A DNA stretch of 46,093 nt, taken from Methanothermobacter thermautotrophicus. GTDB lineage: Archaea > Methanobacteriota > Methanobacteria > Methanobacteriales > Methanothermobacteraceae. The notes beneath the pieces are model-generated. The model searched no databases. It was not told the origin of the DNA and saw only the letters and a program-made list of their open reading frames with translations. The DNA lies in contig NZ_QKOF01000007.1 in assembly GCF_014889545.1 (NCBI RefSeq), positions 119,625 through 165,717 on the forward strand. Reading direction: 5' to 3'. The translations under genes and the position numbers were made by a program. Shown here piece after piece: positions 34,302 to 42,634 of the stretch; the stretch's first letter is position 1; every line of letters begins with the position of its first letter.

Positions 34302-36506
34302 TTGATCAGATACGTTAATCTCAGAATAATATCAGACAGGGATGAGATAGAATCTCAGCAGAAAAGGCTGGAAAATATTCTGAAGGAGAGAGCAGATAAG
34401 GTCGTTGAGGGGGGTGCCGGTTTTCAGGGGGGTGAGGAGAAGGGTAAGGTATACTGGATGTCTGACCTTGGCATATGGTACATGACCCGATTCATAGAGG
34501 GGAGCAGGTACTGGAATGGCTTCGGGACAGAGGAGCCAGAGGAGGGCGGTAACAGGACAATCGTGTGTGAGATAAACTTTCCCCCGGAGGGTATAAACCG
34601 TAGGGTTGGGGCTGCTATAGCGCGTGATCCCACAGGAAACTACTATGTGGTGCACAGGGGCAAACTAGGTGGGAATTACAGTAAAAGAATATTTGAGGAG
34701 AACTACCACGGTGAATGGACAACAGTCATTGACGGTGATCGGCAAGAAAAGGTTGTGGTCATAGGAAAAATTGATGAGACAATCCCTGAGAAAATAAGGA
34801 ACTTTGTATATGAGGTCCAGAGGATAAAGGGCATGAAAAGCAATTTTAAGCTGAGGGAGAAACTTCAAAAGGTTCTGGATGAGTATGCAAATGCAAGAAA
34901 AGAAGAGTTTAGTGGCCATCCCCTCGCTGGATTCATACGCACGGAGATCCCTGACGAACTCAAAAAGATAGTCCCAGCAGATTATATAATAAAGGGATCA
35001 GCTGGACAGGGAAACTGGGCAAGGATACCCTGGATTGCCCTAATGGACCCTGAAGTGACCGAAACCACTCAAAAAGGATTCTACATAGTATATCTCTTTA
35101 ATGAAAACTTGAAAGGTGTGTATCTATCCCTCCATCAGGGAGTAACAGAAATTAGGGATGAATATAACAATGATGCAGAAAACATATTGAAAAATCGTGC
35201 AGAAACTCTAAGATCCTATATAACCGATAAAAATTACCTGAATGAAATCTCATTGAGCGCTACAGGGTATGGGCCTCTATATGAAGCAGGAAACATCATA
35301 GCAAAATATTACCCATCCGGTGGACTGCCAGACGATGATGAACTAAAATCTGACCTTGAAGAATTTCTGAATATTTACAGTGAACTTAAAGCAGTCTATA
35401 GGAACATCCCCCTAGAAAAAGGGAGAGATCACCAGAGAAAACTTAAGGCCATTGACGTTCCAGGAAACAATAGACGGGGAAAAGGATCAAACTTTTACCA
35501 GTACTTAAAAGTGAGGGATTATCACTTCAGACCGGAACTCGTTGAGAACTTCCTCCTCTCCCTCAAGGTCAAGCCCTTCGTGATACTGACCGGTAACTCG
35601 GGTACAGGTAAGACAAAGCTTGCACAGCTCTACGGCAGTTACATCTCCACAGAGAATGACAAAAGGTACCTGGTCGTCCCGGTGGGTGCCAACTGGACCG
35701 AGACGAGGCACATCTTCGGCTACCTCAACATAATGACGGGGGAATACCAGAGCACCCCCGCCCTGGACTTCATCATGAGGGCCTCCAGGGACCCTGACAA
35801 CCCCTACATCCTGATACTCGATGAGATGAACCTATCACACGTTGAACGCTACTTCTCTGACTTCCTCTCAGCCATGGAGAGCGGCGAACCAGTACCACTC
35901 CATGATGACCCCAACTCTGAGTTCCCATCCATGATAGAGATACCCGAGAACCTCAGGGTCGTGGGAACAGTCAACGTGGATGAGACCACCTACATGTTCT
36001 CACCGAAGGTCCTTGACCGGGCAAACACCATAGAATTCGAAACCCTCAGGCCAGGGGAGTATCTTAACGGCACCCCCCACGACCAGGGCCCAGCAGGGGA
36101 CACAGAATTCCTTGAAGATATCATGGAGTACAACCATGAGAACCTAGAGGACGACCTCCATATGATATGGGATGAACTTGTGGCTGAACTTGACTTCTTC
36201 CATGAAACCCTCACAGCCCCGGGATTCGACTTCGGCTTCAGGGTGACAGATGAGATCCTCAGATTCATGCATGCAGCCTGGATCTACGAGAAAAGACCCC
36301 GGGAATGGGAAAACTGGGAGCGCTACCTTGACGCCCAGATCAAACAGAAGATCCTCCCCAAGATCCACGGCCCCGAAAGACTCCTCAGGGATACGCTGGA
36401 GGAACTCAGGGAACACTGCAGGGACAGGTTCCCTGAATCAGAGAAGAAGCTTGAGGAGATGCAGAACACCCTGAAAACCCAGCGCTACGTCTCCTTCATC
36501 AGGTAG
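34302..36506 (+). CDS. McrB-like AAA+ restriction ATPase/GTPase with MrcB_N-type domain
   Basis: About 734 residues. An N-terminal part (1-190, unrecognised, with WMSDLGIWYMTRF) is followed by an MrcB_N/DUF3578-like domain (RIPWIALMDPEVTETTQKGF to LSLHQG, about 245-290). The AAA+ motor has Walker A LTGNSGTGKTKLAQLYG (about 430), the region GANWTETRHIFGYLN, Walker B ILILDEMNLSHVERYFSDFL (about 506) and TVNVDETTYMFSPKVLDRAN (about 555), as in McrB. McrB translocates DNA after recognising modified bases and recruits the nuclease. TTG 34302 follows GGGGTG at a spacing of five; GTG 34296 is too close to it. Nine bases downstream starts the DUF2357 gene. The first 400 codons are AT-rich and the AAA+ half GC-rich, a mosaic. 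Confidence 0.88.
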   Translation: MIRYVNLRIISDRDEIESQQKRLENILKERADKVVEGGAGFQGGEEKGKVYWMSDLGIWYMTRFIEGSRYWNGFGTEEPEEGGNRTIVCEINFPPEGINRRVGAAIARDPTGNYYVVHRGKLGGNYSKRIFEENYHGEWTTVIDGDRQEKVVVIGKIDETIPEKIRNFVYEVQRIKGMKSNFKLREKLQKVLDEYANARKEEFSGHPLAGFIRTEIPDELKKIVPADYIIKGSAGQGNWARIPWIALMDPEVTETTQKGFYIVYLFNENLKGVYLSLHQGVTEIRDEYNNDAENILKNRAETLRSYITDKNYLNEISLSATGYGPLYEAGNIIAKYYPSGGLPDDDELKSDLEEFLNIYSELKAVYRNIPLEKGRDHQRKLKAIDVPGNNRRGKGSNFYQYLKVRDYHFRPELVENFLLSLKVKPFVILTGNSGTGKTKLAQLYGSYISTENDKRYLVVPVGANWTETRHIFGYLNIMTGEYQSTPALDFIMRASRDPDNPYILILDEMNLSHVERYFSDFLSAMESGEPVPLHDDPNSEFPSMIEIPENLRVVGTVNVDETTYMFSPKVLDRANTIEFETLRPGEYLNGTPHDQGPAGDTEFLEDIMEYNHENLEDDLHMIWDELVAELDFFHETLTAPGFDFGFRVTDEILRFMHAAWIYEKRPREWENWERYLDAQIKQKILPKIHGPERLLRDTLEELREHCRDRFPESEKKLEEMQNTLKTQRYVSFIR

Positions 36507-36515
36507 TGATCACCG

Positions 36516-38219
36516 ATGGATCAGGAGATAATCATAGAATTCAGGGCAGGGAGACTGAGGATAAATGGGGGTCCAGCCCCCATGGAGGTACCCCCCAGGA
36601 CAGTGGAGGTCAGCGGCTACCCTGTGAGGCTCATAAATGTCCCCATGGTTGACAGGCCCGGGCTGAACCCCATCGAACACTGCCCCTACTACGACAACCT
36701 CAGTGAGATAATGCTCCTGGAGGAGACAGAATACCAGGTACTCTTCGAAGTTGAAGGACCCCTCAAGGATGTGAAGGTCCTCCCCCATGCAGATGAACTC
36801 TTCAGGAGGATACGATTCAAATTCAGGGACAGGGTGGCGGGTATACTCAACTTCAGGAGCTACGCCGGCAAATCCTTCCTCGACATCGAGACACCCGGGG
36901 GCCATGAATCCATACCCATCGAGGTGAGGTCAAAGAAGATAGACTACCATGAACAGTACCCTGCAATGCTGGCAGACCTCTCAGAGGAGATCACATCCAT
37001 CATCCTCGAGGCTGACTCCTCCATATTCCAGACCTTCACCCCCTCAGGTGAGGATGACAGGACACTCTACGAGGACTTTCTTTTACTGGAGTACCTCTTC
37101 AGACCCGAAAACCTCCCGGCTGCAGCTGAACGCATAAATCACAGCTTCTATTCCGGACTTAAACGTGAGGTCCAGGTTGTACCCGCAGGCCTAGCCTCAG
37201 TGGTGGACCCCAACGGACTGGTGGATGTACTCTCAGACCCGGCCAGCATGGATGCAGATGGGAACATAAGGAACCTCCCGCAGCTGAACCTGCGGGAGAC
37301 GCCTGACACTCCAGAGAACCGCTTCTACAGGTACTTCCTGGAATCACTGGAGGACAGGATACTCTCGCTCCATGAATCAGCCCCCGAGGGTTACATCAGG
37401 GACTCCCTGGAGGGATTCCTGGATGAGGTGAACCTCCTCCTCTCTGCAGGGTGGCTGATGGATGTTGGTGAACTCCAGGTCCTCCCCCTGAACTCACAGG
37501 TACTCCAGAAGAGGGAGGGCTACAGGGACGTTCTCAGGTACTTCTTCATCCTTGACCTCGCACTCAGGTTCACCTGGGAGGAGCTTGAGGACAGTATCAG
37601 GGGATTTGAGAGGAGGCTCAGTGAACTCTATGAGTACTGGTGCTACTTCAGGATCCTCAGGATCCTGGAGGACATAACCGGGGATAGAGTTAACCCCCGG
37701 GACATATTCGTCAGGGATTGCTGGAGGGTCCGTCTGAGGACCGGGAACTCCATACTCAGGTTCAGCATGGATGACACCGAGATAGCCCTCTCCTACAATG
37801 GAAGGTTCGCCGGGGACACCCCCTGCAGGTCCTATTCACTCCCCTTCAAACCTGACTACTCCATACTCGTGGCTGTGGATGAGTGCACCTGCTTCATACA
37901 CCTGGATGCAAAGTACCGGTCCACTGTGAGGCCAGATGACCTCTATGAGAGTATCGACATGAGGGACTCTGAGGAGGAACTTGAGAGGAGGTTCAGGGAT
38001 GGTGATGTTTACAAGATGCACAGCTACAAGGATGCCATACTGCGCAGTGTGGGGGCCTACATACTCTACCCCGGGGATGAGGATGTTTTATTCAGTGAGG
38101 GAGGCGGTGAGGTGCCATCGGTTGGTGCATTTCCACTGAGGCCCGGCAAATCCCATGTGGATGAGAGGAGACTGCGTGACTTTATAGAGAGGGCTATTCT
38201 GAATATAATCGAAGGGTAA
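36516..38219 (+). CDS. DUF2357/McrC-like restriction nuclease
   Basis: A 567-residue partner of the McrB-like protein. The first 270 residues match the DUF2357 pattern (strands around VLFEVEGP, ILNFRSYAGKSFLDIET and the helical LLLEYLFRPENLPAAAERI). The C-terminal part is a PD-(D/E)XK nuclease: KPDYSILV with D447, then FIHLDAKYRS with D464 and K466, followed by YKMHSYKDAI, a common helix after the catalytic core. In such pairs the AAA+ protein drives the nuclease onto modified DNA. ATG 36516 lies nine bases after the McrB-like stop. High GC like the second half of that gene. The specificity is unknown. Confidence 0.85.
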   Translation: MDQEIIIEFRAGRLRINGGPAPMEVPPRTVEVSGYPVRLINVPMVDRPGLNPIEHCPYYDNLSEIMLLEETEYQVLFEVEGPLKDVKVLPHADELFRRIRFKFRDRVAGILNFRSYAGKSFLDIETPGGHESIPIEVRSKKIDYHEQYPAMLADLSEEITSIILEADSSIFQTFTPSGEDDRTLYEDFLLLEYLFRPENLPAAAERINHSFYSGLKREVQVVPAGLASVVDPNGLVDVLSDPASMDADGNIRNLPQLNLRETPDTPENRFYRYFLESLEDRILSLHESAPEGYIRDSLEGFLDEVNLLLSAGWLMDVGELQVLPLNSQVLQKREGYRDVLRYFFILDLALRFTWEELEDSIRGFERRLSELYEYWCYFRILRILEDITGDRVNPRDIFVRDCWRVRLRTGNSILRFSMDDTEIALSYNGRFAGDTPCRSYSLPFKPDYSILVAVDECTCFIHLDAKYRSTVRPDDLYESIDMRDSEEELERRFRDGDVYKMHSYKDAILRSVGAYILYPGDEDVLFSEGGGEVPSVGAFPLRPGKSHVDERRLRDFIERAILNIIEG

Positions 38220-38307
38220 TAACCTTTTATACATGGAATCCCCCCAGAGAACTCACCGGGAGATCAGGAATTTAGAAGAAAGAATCAGCGCAGAACTTCT
38301 CCACATC

Positions 38308-38314
38308 AAAAAAA
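38308..38314 (-). terminator. T7 tract after the roadblock gene
   Basis: Seven T on the minus strand just past the stop of the roadblock protein gene, a typical archaeal terminator for the hmdIII-roadblock unit. Confidence 0.55.
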
Positions 38315-38318
38315 GAAT

Positions 38319-38666
38319 TTACCCGAGAAGGTCACTGACCCTCTCGGAGCTCCTCTTCATCTCTATCCTTATCATACCCAGGTTCACATCAACATCCGTT
38401 ATGACAACGAGGATCCCCTCCCCTGCATCTATCATGAGGGTCTTACCACGTTTACCCTCAATCATGACCTGCTCGAGGGGCTCATGTTTTATCTCCTCGG
38501 CTGACCTCTCGGCTGTACCGAAGACCGCTGATGCCATGGCAGCCACGAGTTCAGCGTCAATGTCACCCGGGACTTCACTCTCTATTATGAGACCATCCTT
38601 ACCCACAACAAGTGAGCCGTTAACACCGTTGATCCTTCCAAGGTCCTTCAGTATCCTCCCTATCAA
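38319..38666 (-). CDS. Roadblock/LC7-domain protein
   Basis: A 115-residue single-domain protein: [47 protein letters not shown], then the beta hairpin [18 protein letters not shown]. This is the roadblock/LC7 fold, which in bacteria and archaea usually acts with Ras-like GTPases such as MglA. No GTPase is in the window. TTG 38666 follows AGGGGG. It lies 12 bases after the hmdIII stop, so the two are one operon; the meaning of the pairing is unknown. Confidence 0.88.
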   Translation of the reverse strand: MIGRILKDLGRINGVNGSLVVGKDGLIIESEVPGDIDAELVAAMASAVFGTAERSAEEIKHEPLEQVMIEGKRGKTLMIDAGEGILVVITDVDVNLGMIRIEMKRSSERVSDLLG

Positions 38667-38678
38667 ATCCTGAACCCC

Positions 38679-39704
38679 CTATTCAAACATCTTCCTCATG
38701 CATTTCCTTATGGTACCCTCAGCTGCACGGTCACCCATAACGGTCTTCAGTTCACCTGTAAGGGCCTGTGCAGCCACCAGGTCAGTGTGTTTAACCTCTG
38801 CACCCTCAATCCACTTCATGACGTCATCGTTGAGGTCTGAGATCTTCTTGAGGGCTGCGTCGAGTTCCTCCTGCTCATCCAGCAGGTGCATCGACCTTGC
38901 ACTTTTTACGAGCAGCTCAGGGTTGATGGCGGCTGCCATCCCGTCAACACCTGATGTCTCAACCAGGGACGCCATTGTCTGGAGTGTCATGAGTATCTGC
39001 TTCTCAACCATCTCCTCGGGGGCCTTTATGATCTGTGTACCCACATAGTAGTAGTCCAGTACACCTGCAAGTGCCACCGCTGTGACCAGTGACCCCATAT
39101 CAGCCACCGCTGAGGTCACATCTGCGGGTACAATGTAGGCCTTCTTGCCTGTGCTCTCTGCCAGTTCAGCACACCTTGATACCTGTTCATCGGTTGCCAT
39201 GTCCAGTTCAGCTGTGGGTCTCCCGCCGATGACGTAGTGGCCATGCTGTGGTGTCCCTGGCACGGCTGCCGGGTGCATGGAGGATACCCCCACGTCGGTC
39301 CTCTCCAGTTTGAGTTCCTTCTCGAGGACGTAGTAGAGGACCACCGGTGATACCGTGCATGTGTTGGCTATGACTGAGCCCTCAGGGAGTTCAGGGAGTA
39401 TCTCCCTGGCTATACTGAAGGTCCCCTTACCGAAGGGGGTGAAGAGCACTGCCACTTCAGCCTCACTGGCGGCCTCCTTATCGTTATCTGTTACCGTTAC
39501 ACCGGCCTCCTCGACCATGCTCCACTGCTCATCGTCCAGGACTTCCCTTGAAGGTTCCGCCAGTATAACATCATGTCCGGCCATTGCAAACTCCATGGCC
39601 ATCCTGCTTCCACCGTAGGGTGCCTCCCCACCATACCTTTCAGGGAGGTTCAGTTCATCGGTATATAACTTCTGATTACCAGCACCGTAGACTGTCACCT
39701 TCAT
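38679..39704 (-). CDS. hmdIII: Hmd paralog (HmdII/HmdIII type), H2-forming methylene-H4MPT dehydrogenase-like
   Basis: A 341-residue protein with a Rossmann start VTVYGAGNQKLYTDE and the iron-ligating Cys in IANTCTVSP (C116, equivalent to C176 of Hmd), then SSMHPAAVPGTPQHG with the His of the HPGAVP region. The all-helical C-terminal domain (VADMGSLVTAVALAGVLDYY, IKAPEEMVEKQILMTLQTMA) is kept. The N-terminal region is about 60 residues shorter than in Hmd before the Cys, and the active-site His14 region is replaced by GAGNQKLY, so it should bind the FeGP or a related cofactor without normal Hmd activity. HmdII-type proteins have been linked to tRNA synthetases and H2 sensing. ATG 39704 follows GTGAT; the frame extends to 39722. 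Co-operonic with a roadblock gene. Confidence 0.88.
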   Translation of the reverse strand: MKVTVYGAGNQKLYTDELNLPERYGGEAPYGGSRMAMEFAMAGHDVILAEPSREVLDDEQWSMVEEAGVTVTDNDKEAASEAEVAVLFTPFGKGTFSIAREILPELPEGSVIANTCTVSPVVLYYVLEKELKLERTDVGVSSMHPAAVPGTPQHGHYVIGGRPTAELDMATDEQVSRCAELAESTGKKAYIVPADVTSAVADMGSLVTAVALAGVLDYYYVGTQIIKAPEEMVEKQILMTLQTMASLVETSGVDGMAAAINPELLVKSARSMHLLDEQEELDAALKKISDLNDDVMKWIEGAEVKHTDLVAAQALTGELKTVMGDRAAEGTIRKCMRKMFE

Positions 39705-39765
39705 TGCTATCACTCTTTTCACATTGGAAATCTACAGAAGAAAAGTTTAGTTCTGAAGCCTCACC

Positions 39766-39882
39766 CTATTAAAGTTTTTTCCTGATTGGGGATTTTATGG
39801 GCCCTGTTATTAACTTCAGGGCCCCTTGAATGCTTCTAGTGTCTGAAAATATTTCAGGCCATCATGGGGTGGTTATAAATAA
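39766..39882. promoter_or_regulatory. Divergent promoters for hmdIII and the K+ channel
   Basis: On the minus strand ACTTTAATAG (39766-39775) fits a TATA box for hmdIII, with a leader of about 40 bases. On the plus strand TTATAAATAA (39873-39882) fits one for the channel, with a start near 39904. A short inverted repeat (CTGG..CCAG, near 39905-39921) lies at the channel start. Confidence 0.45.
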
Positions 39883-39936
39883 TCATCTCGACAGATAGTA
39901 ATTCTGGGTCATGATTCCAGAGGTGGGGGTTTTGCC

Positions 39937-40707
39937 GTGAAAGATCTTCAGTCAGGGCTGAGGGTATTATTTGAGGTGGTATTCCTTGCTGTGCTGGGCC
40001 TCGATGGCTTCGCACTCTTCATAAGCGTATTCCTGCCGCTGCAGTCGGGCACCTTCCAGGCGGTGGTCCTCCTTGACCTTGCAGCCAGTGCAATGGTCTT
40101 GGTGGCCTACCTCACCCGGCCGGGGGTACGTGACAGGTGGAACGTCCCCCTCGTCGCCGCGCCCTTCTACTTCATAGGCGTGACCATCCTTGGCGCGCCC
40201 CAGCACTCACCCATACTTGCAGCCCTGAACCTGGTGAAGGTTGCTGGCATCCTCATGGCCGTCAGGGACCTTGCAGGTTCCGTGGGTGAGTTCATGAGGA
40301 GGAGCAGGCTCGGCTACGGGGTGGGACTCTTCATATCCGTGATATTCGTCTTCACCATACTCTTCTACATCGTCGAAAGCCCTGTCAATCCCCTGGTGGT
40401 GACCTATGAGGACTCCCTCTGGTATGTGCTGCAGACCATAACAACGGTGGGCTACGGGGACATAGTACCTGTAACCTCCCTGGGAAGGTTCACAGGTATG
40501 GTCATAATGTTCAGCGCCATCGCATCCACGAGCCTCATAACAGCCTCCGCCACATCCACACTCCTTGAGACCCTCAGGGGGGAGCAGGAGAGGATAGAAT
40601 CAAGGAGGCGGGATGAGTTCAGGGAAATCGAGGCCAGAATCAGTGGAGTTGAGGAGAGGCTTGAGAGGATAGAGGAGATGCTGGGGGAACTCAGGAAAGG
40701 ACCATGA
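39937..40707 (+). CDS. Voltage-gated-like K+ channel with C-terminal coiled coil
   Basis: A 256-residue channel subunit. Hydrophobic segments at about 10-30, 40-60, 70-85, 92-108, 125-147 and 180-205 fit a six-helix plan; the pore loop carries the selectivity filter TTVGYGD (about 169-175) after YVLQTI. The fourth segment has few positive charges (VRDLAG, MRRSRLGYG), so voltage sensing is uncertain. The tail from 205 on is a charged coiled coil (EQERIESRRRDEFREIEARI to the end) likely to hold the tetramer; there is no RCK domain. GTG 39937 follows GAGGTGGGGG. It ends two bases from the convergent membrane-YbjQ gene. Confidence 0.88.
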   Translation: MKDLQSGLRVLFEVVFLAVLGLDGFALFISVFLPLQSGTFQAVVLLDLAASAMVLVAYLTRPGVRDRWNVPLVAAPFYFIGVTILGAPQHSPILAALNLVKVAGILMAVRDLAGSVGEFMRRSRLGYGVGLFISVIFVFTILFYIVESPVNPLVVTYEDSLWYVLQTITTVGYGDIVPVTSLGRFTGMVIMFSAIASTSLITASATSTLLETLRGEQERIESRRRDEFREIEARISGVEERLERIEEMLGELRKGP

Positions 40708-40709
40708 TA

Positions 40710-41360
40710 CTATTCAATGGCTGTGCCGGTTGCAGTCACAGCCACGAGCTCACCGCCAATCACCGTAACCTTAACTTCGATGTCAACAACTCCCCTGCCA
40801 CCCATGGACTCTGCATCTGAGAGCATCCTCTCAACCGCCAGCCTCCTGAGTCCATCGAGGTCCCCTGGATCCCCCACGGCCTCACCAGCAGCTATACCTA
40901 TCCCCACCCCATGGGGCCCATACTCCAGGGCCACGGTACCATCTCCCCCTGATAAACGATCCCCCAAACCCTTACCCAGGAGTCCCAGGGCGTATGTGAT
41001 GGCAGCTGCAAGGATGAAGTTCACGGTGGTGGGGAATGCTGCCTGGAATGCCATGAGGAGGCCCCCTACCGTGAAGACATTCCACTGGATGGGTTCGGCC
41101 GGGAACAGCCAGCCATAGATGTTCACGGCGAAGAATACCAGTATGGCGCTCAGGGCACCTGTGCTGGCCCCGTATTTTCTCCCGGCGACGTATGACTCCA
41201 TGAAGCCCGCAAGGAGTGGTGATACTATGTACATTATGTTGAAACCGAATATGATAAGCTCTAACTTAACAGATACCGCCGCAGATGCGAGGCCCGCTGC
41301 AAGGCCTGCCAGCACAGCCAGTATGGCCCACCTGTAACTCCTCAACTCAGACACCCTCAC
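40710..41360 (-). CDS. Membrane protein with YbjQ-like C-terminal half-domain
   Basis: A 216-residue protein: residues 1-140 have four or five membrane helices, and residues 145-216 are a soluble tail. The tail ends VDIEVKVTVIGGELVAVTATGTAIE and is preceded by LRRLAVERMLSDAESMGGRG. This is the same order as helix-then-strand in the YbjQ/UPF0145 protein encoded just upstream ([20 protein letters not shown] to VSATGTAV). So it looks like a membrane module fused to half a YbjQ fold. GTG 41360 overlaps a direct repeat of the YbjQ gene end. Function unknown; a pore or complex with YbjQ is possible. Confidence 0.65.
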   Translation of the reverse strand: MRVSELRSYRWAILAVLAGLAAGLASAAVSVKLELIIFGFNIMYIVSPLLAGFMESYVAGRKYGASTGALSAILVFFAVNIYGWLFPAEPIQWNVFTVGGLLMAFQAAFPTTVNFILAAAITYALGLLGKGLGDRLSGGDGTVALEYGPHGVGIGIAAGEAVGDPGDLDGLRRLAVERMLSDAESMGGRGVVDIEVKVTVIGGELVAVTATGTAIE

Positions 41361-41431
41361 TCCTCATCCTCAGATTCTGGCTCCATCCAGTTCATACATC
41401 CACCCGGACACCCCTCACTCCTCATCCTCAG
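41351..41431. repeat. 23/24-bp direct repeat at the YbjQ gene end
   Basis: A block ending CTCACTCCTCATCCTCAG occurs at 41351-41373 and 41408-41431; the copies differ by one C. The right copy encodes the last residues of the YbjQ protein (EDEE and stop). The left copy again reads ESEDEE-stop in a short frame and supplies the ribosome site and GTG start of the membrane-YbjQ gene. It looks like the scar of a tandem duplication. Confidence 0.75.
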
Positions 41432-41747
41432 TGGATACTGCCGTGCCTGTGGCTGATACGAGTATGGTGTTCCCCATGGTCCCCCCGAGGTTGTGGTAGT
41501 CCAGGCGCACCCCGATGATGGCGTCTGCACCGAGCCTCTCAGCTGCACTTGCCATGGAGGACAGTGCTAGCTCCCTGGCCCTTGCAAGTTCCCTCTCATA
41601 GGCCGAGGTCCTGCCACCCACAACGTCCCTGACACCCGAGAAGATGTCCTTGTATATGTTGGCGCCTATGAGGGCATCACCCGTAACTATACCATGGTAC
41701 CTGGATATCCTCTTACCATCAATCGTCTGTGAAGTCAGCATCAGCAT
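41415..41747 (-). CDS. YbjQ/UPF0145 family protein
   Basis: A 110-residue protein that matches the UPF0145 pattern closely: [69 protein letters not shown] and VSATGTAV. The family forms homo-oligomeric rings (pentamers in solved structures); the role is unclear, with metal binding proposed. ATG 41747 follows GGAGG at a spacing of eight; GTG 41762 is an in-frame alternative. It is upstream of a membrane protein with a related tail, on the same strand. Confidence 0.85.
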   Translation of the reverse strand: MLMLTSQTIDGKRISRYHGIVTGDALIGANIYKDIFSGVRDVVGGRTSAYERELARARELALSSMASAAERLGADAIIGVRLDYHNLGGTMGNTILVSATGTAVSTEDEE

Positions 41748-41762
41748 CCTGAAGTCCTCCAC

Positions 41763-42057
41763 CCACCTCTATGTTTAAGGGGACCCATATATCTACCGGC
41801 CTCCGGGTCCATCAGCAGATAGGTGGGAGTTTAAAGATAGGGGTGATGCCACAACGAGATAAGTGGGAGTCCATGACCCTCCCCCTGTATGGGGGTCCCC
41901 ATTTAGAATTTAATCCCCTCCCGAGGAATCATTAAACAGGTGCCCGAGCTAAATCTGGAGATGGATGATGCTCATTCTTCGAGATACTCATGAAGATTAG
42001 GAATAAATAAATAGAAGGTGGGGCAGATACATTACCGTTTTAATGGGGGGAATCTAT
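41763..42057 (+). promoter_or_regulatory. Intergenic region before the lipoprotein genes
   Basis: This stretch of 295 bases holds a GC stem (CCCCC 41881-41885, GGGGG 41891-41895) followed by an AT-rich stretch, and AATAAATAAATAG (about 42002-42013), a likely TATA box for the lipoprotein gene at 42058, whose ribosome site is GGGGGG. AGGTGGGAGT and AAGTGGGAGT recur near 41821 and 41861. No gene is seen. Confidence 0.35.
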
Positions 42058-42606
42058 ATGAGAGAACTTATAGCTGTGGGGGTTCTGCTTCTGGCCGTTA
42101 TGGTTTCAGGCTGCACAACAACCACTGAAACCGGTAACCGTGCCTGACATACCATACAGGACCTACTCTGACAGTGAAATTTCCTTCAGTACCCTGAATC
42201 CTGGACCTCTGAAAATCTAACCGTCCAGACACCAAATACCATTGCCGCCGTTGCGGATCCAGCATCTGTGGAGTCATCAGGGAACATCGTAACCCTTGTG
42301 ATCATACAGAGCATTCCGCTGCCATCAGGTAAGACCCTTAAGGACGTCTATGACGAGACCTACAGGTCCTTTGAACAGGAGTCAGGGTATCAGCTCATAT
42401 CCGAGAGAACACTGACCATCGATGGCGTTACAGCCTACGAAAACATACACAGGATAAATGTTGATGGTGTCACTAAACAGGAACGTGCAACATGGCTCGA
42501 GAAGAACGGTAAGATATACGTCATCCTCTGTGGAACATCACCTGAAAGGTTTGACACAGAGAACAGGAACTTCGACCTCATAACCTACTCATTCCAGGTG
42601 AAATGA
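42058..42606 (+). pseudogene. PsbP-like lipoprotein with two compensating indels
   Basis: ATG 42058 (GGGGGG upstream) gives a lipoprotein signal ending VMVSGCTTTTETGN, but the frame stops at TGA 42145-42147. The next frame reads VPDIPYRTYSDSEISF and the original frame resumes with QYPESWTSENLTVQ and runs to 42606 (LIIQSIPL..; NFDLITYSFQVK). Removing one base near 42131-42144 and adding one C near 42187 restores a single frame of about 183 residues that lines up with the neighbouring protein (EIIFHYPASWSQV, NFDLIKYSFRVK). Both belong to the PsbP-like lipoproteins common in methanogens; function unknown. The net shift is zero, so these may be sequencing errors or a disabled gene. Confidence 0.75.
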
Positions 42607-42634
42607 AAAAACCTCATAACATGAAGGGGTAAAA

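Noticed and set aside
41881-41895. CCCCC/GGGGG stem as a terminator
   Set aside because: No T run follows on either strand and it lies between divergent genes, so a terminator role is not supported.
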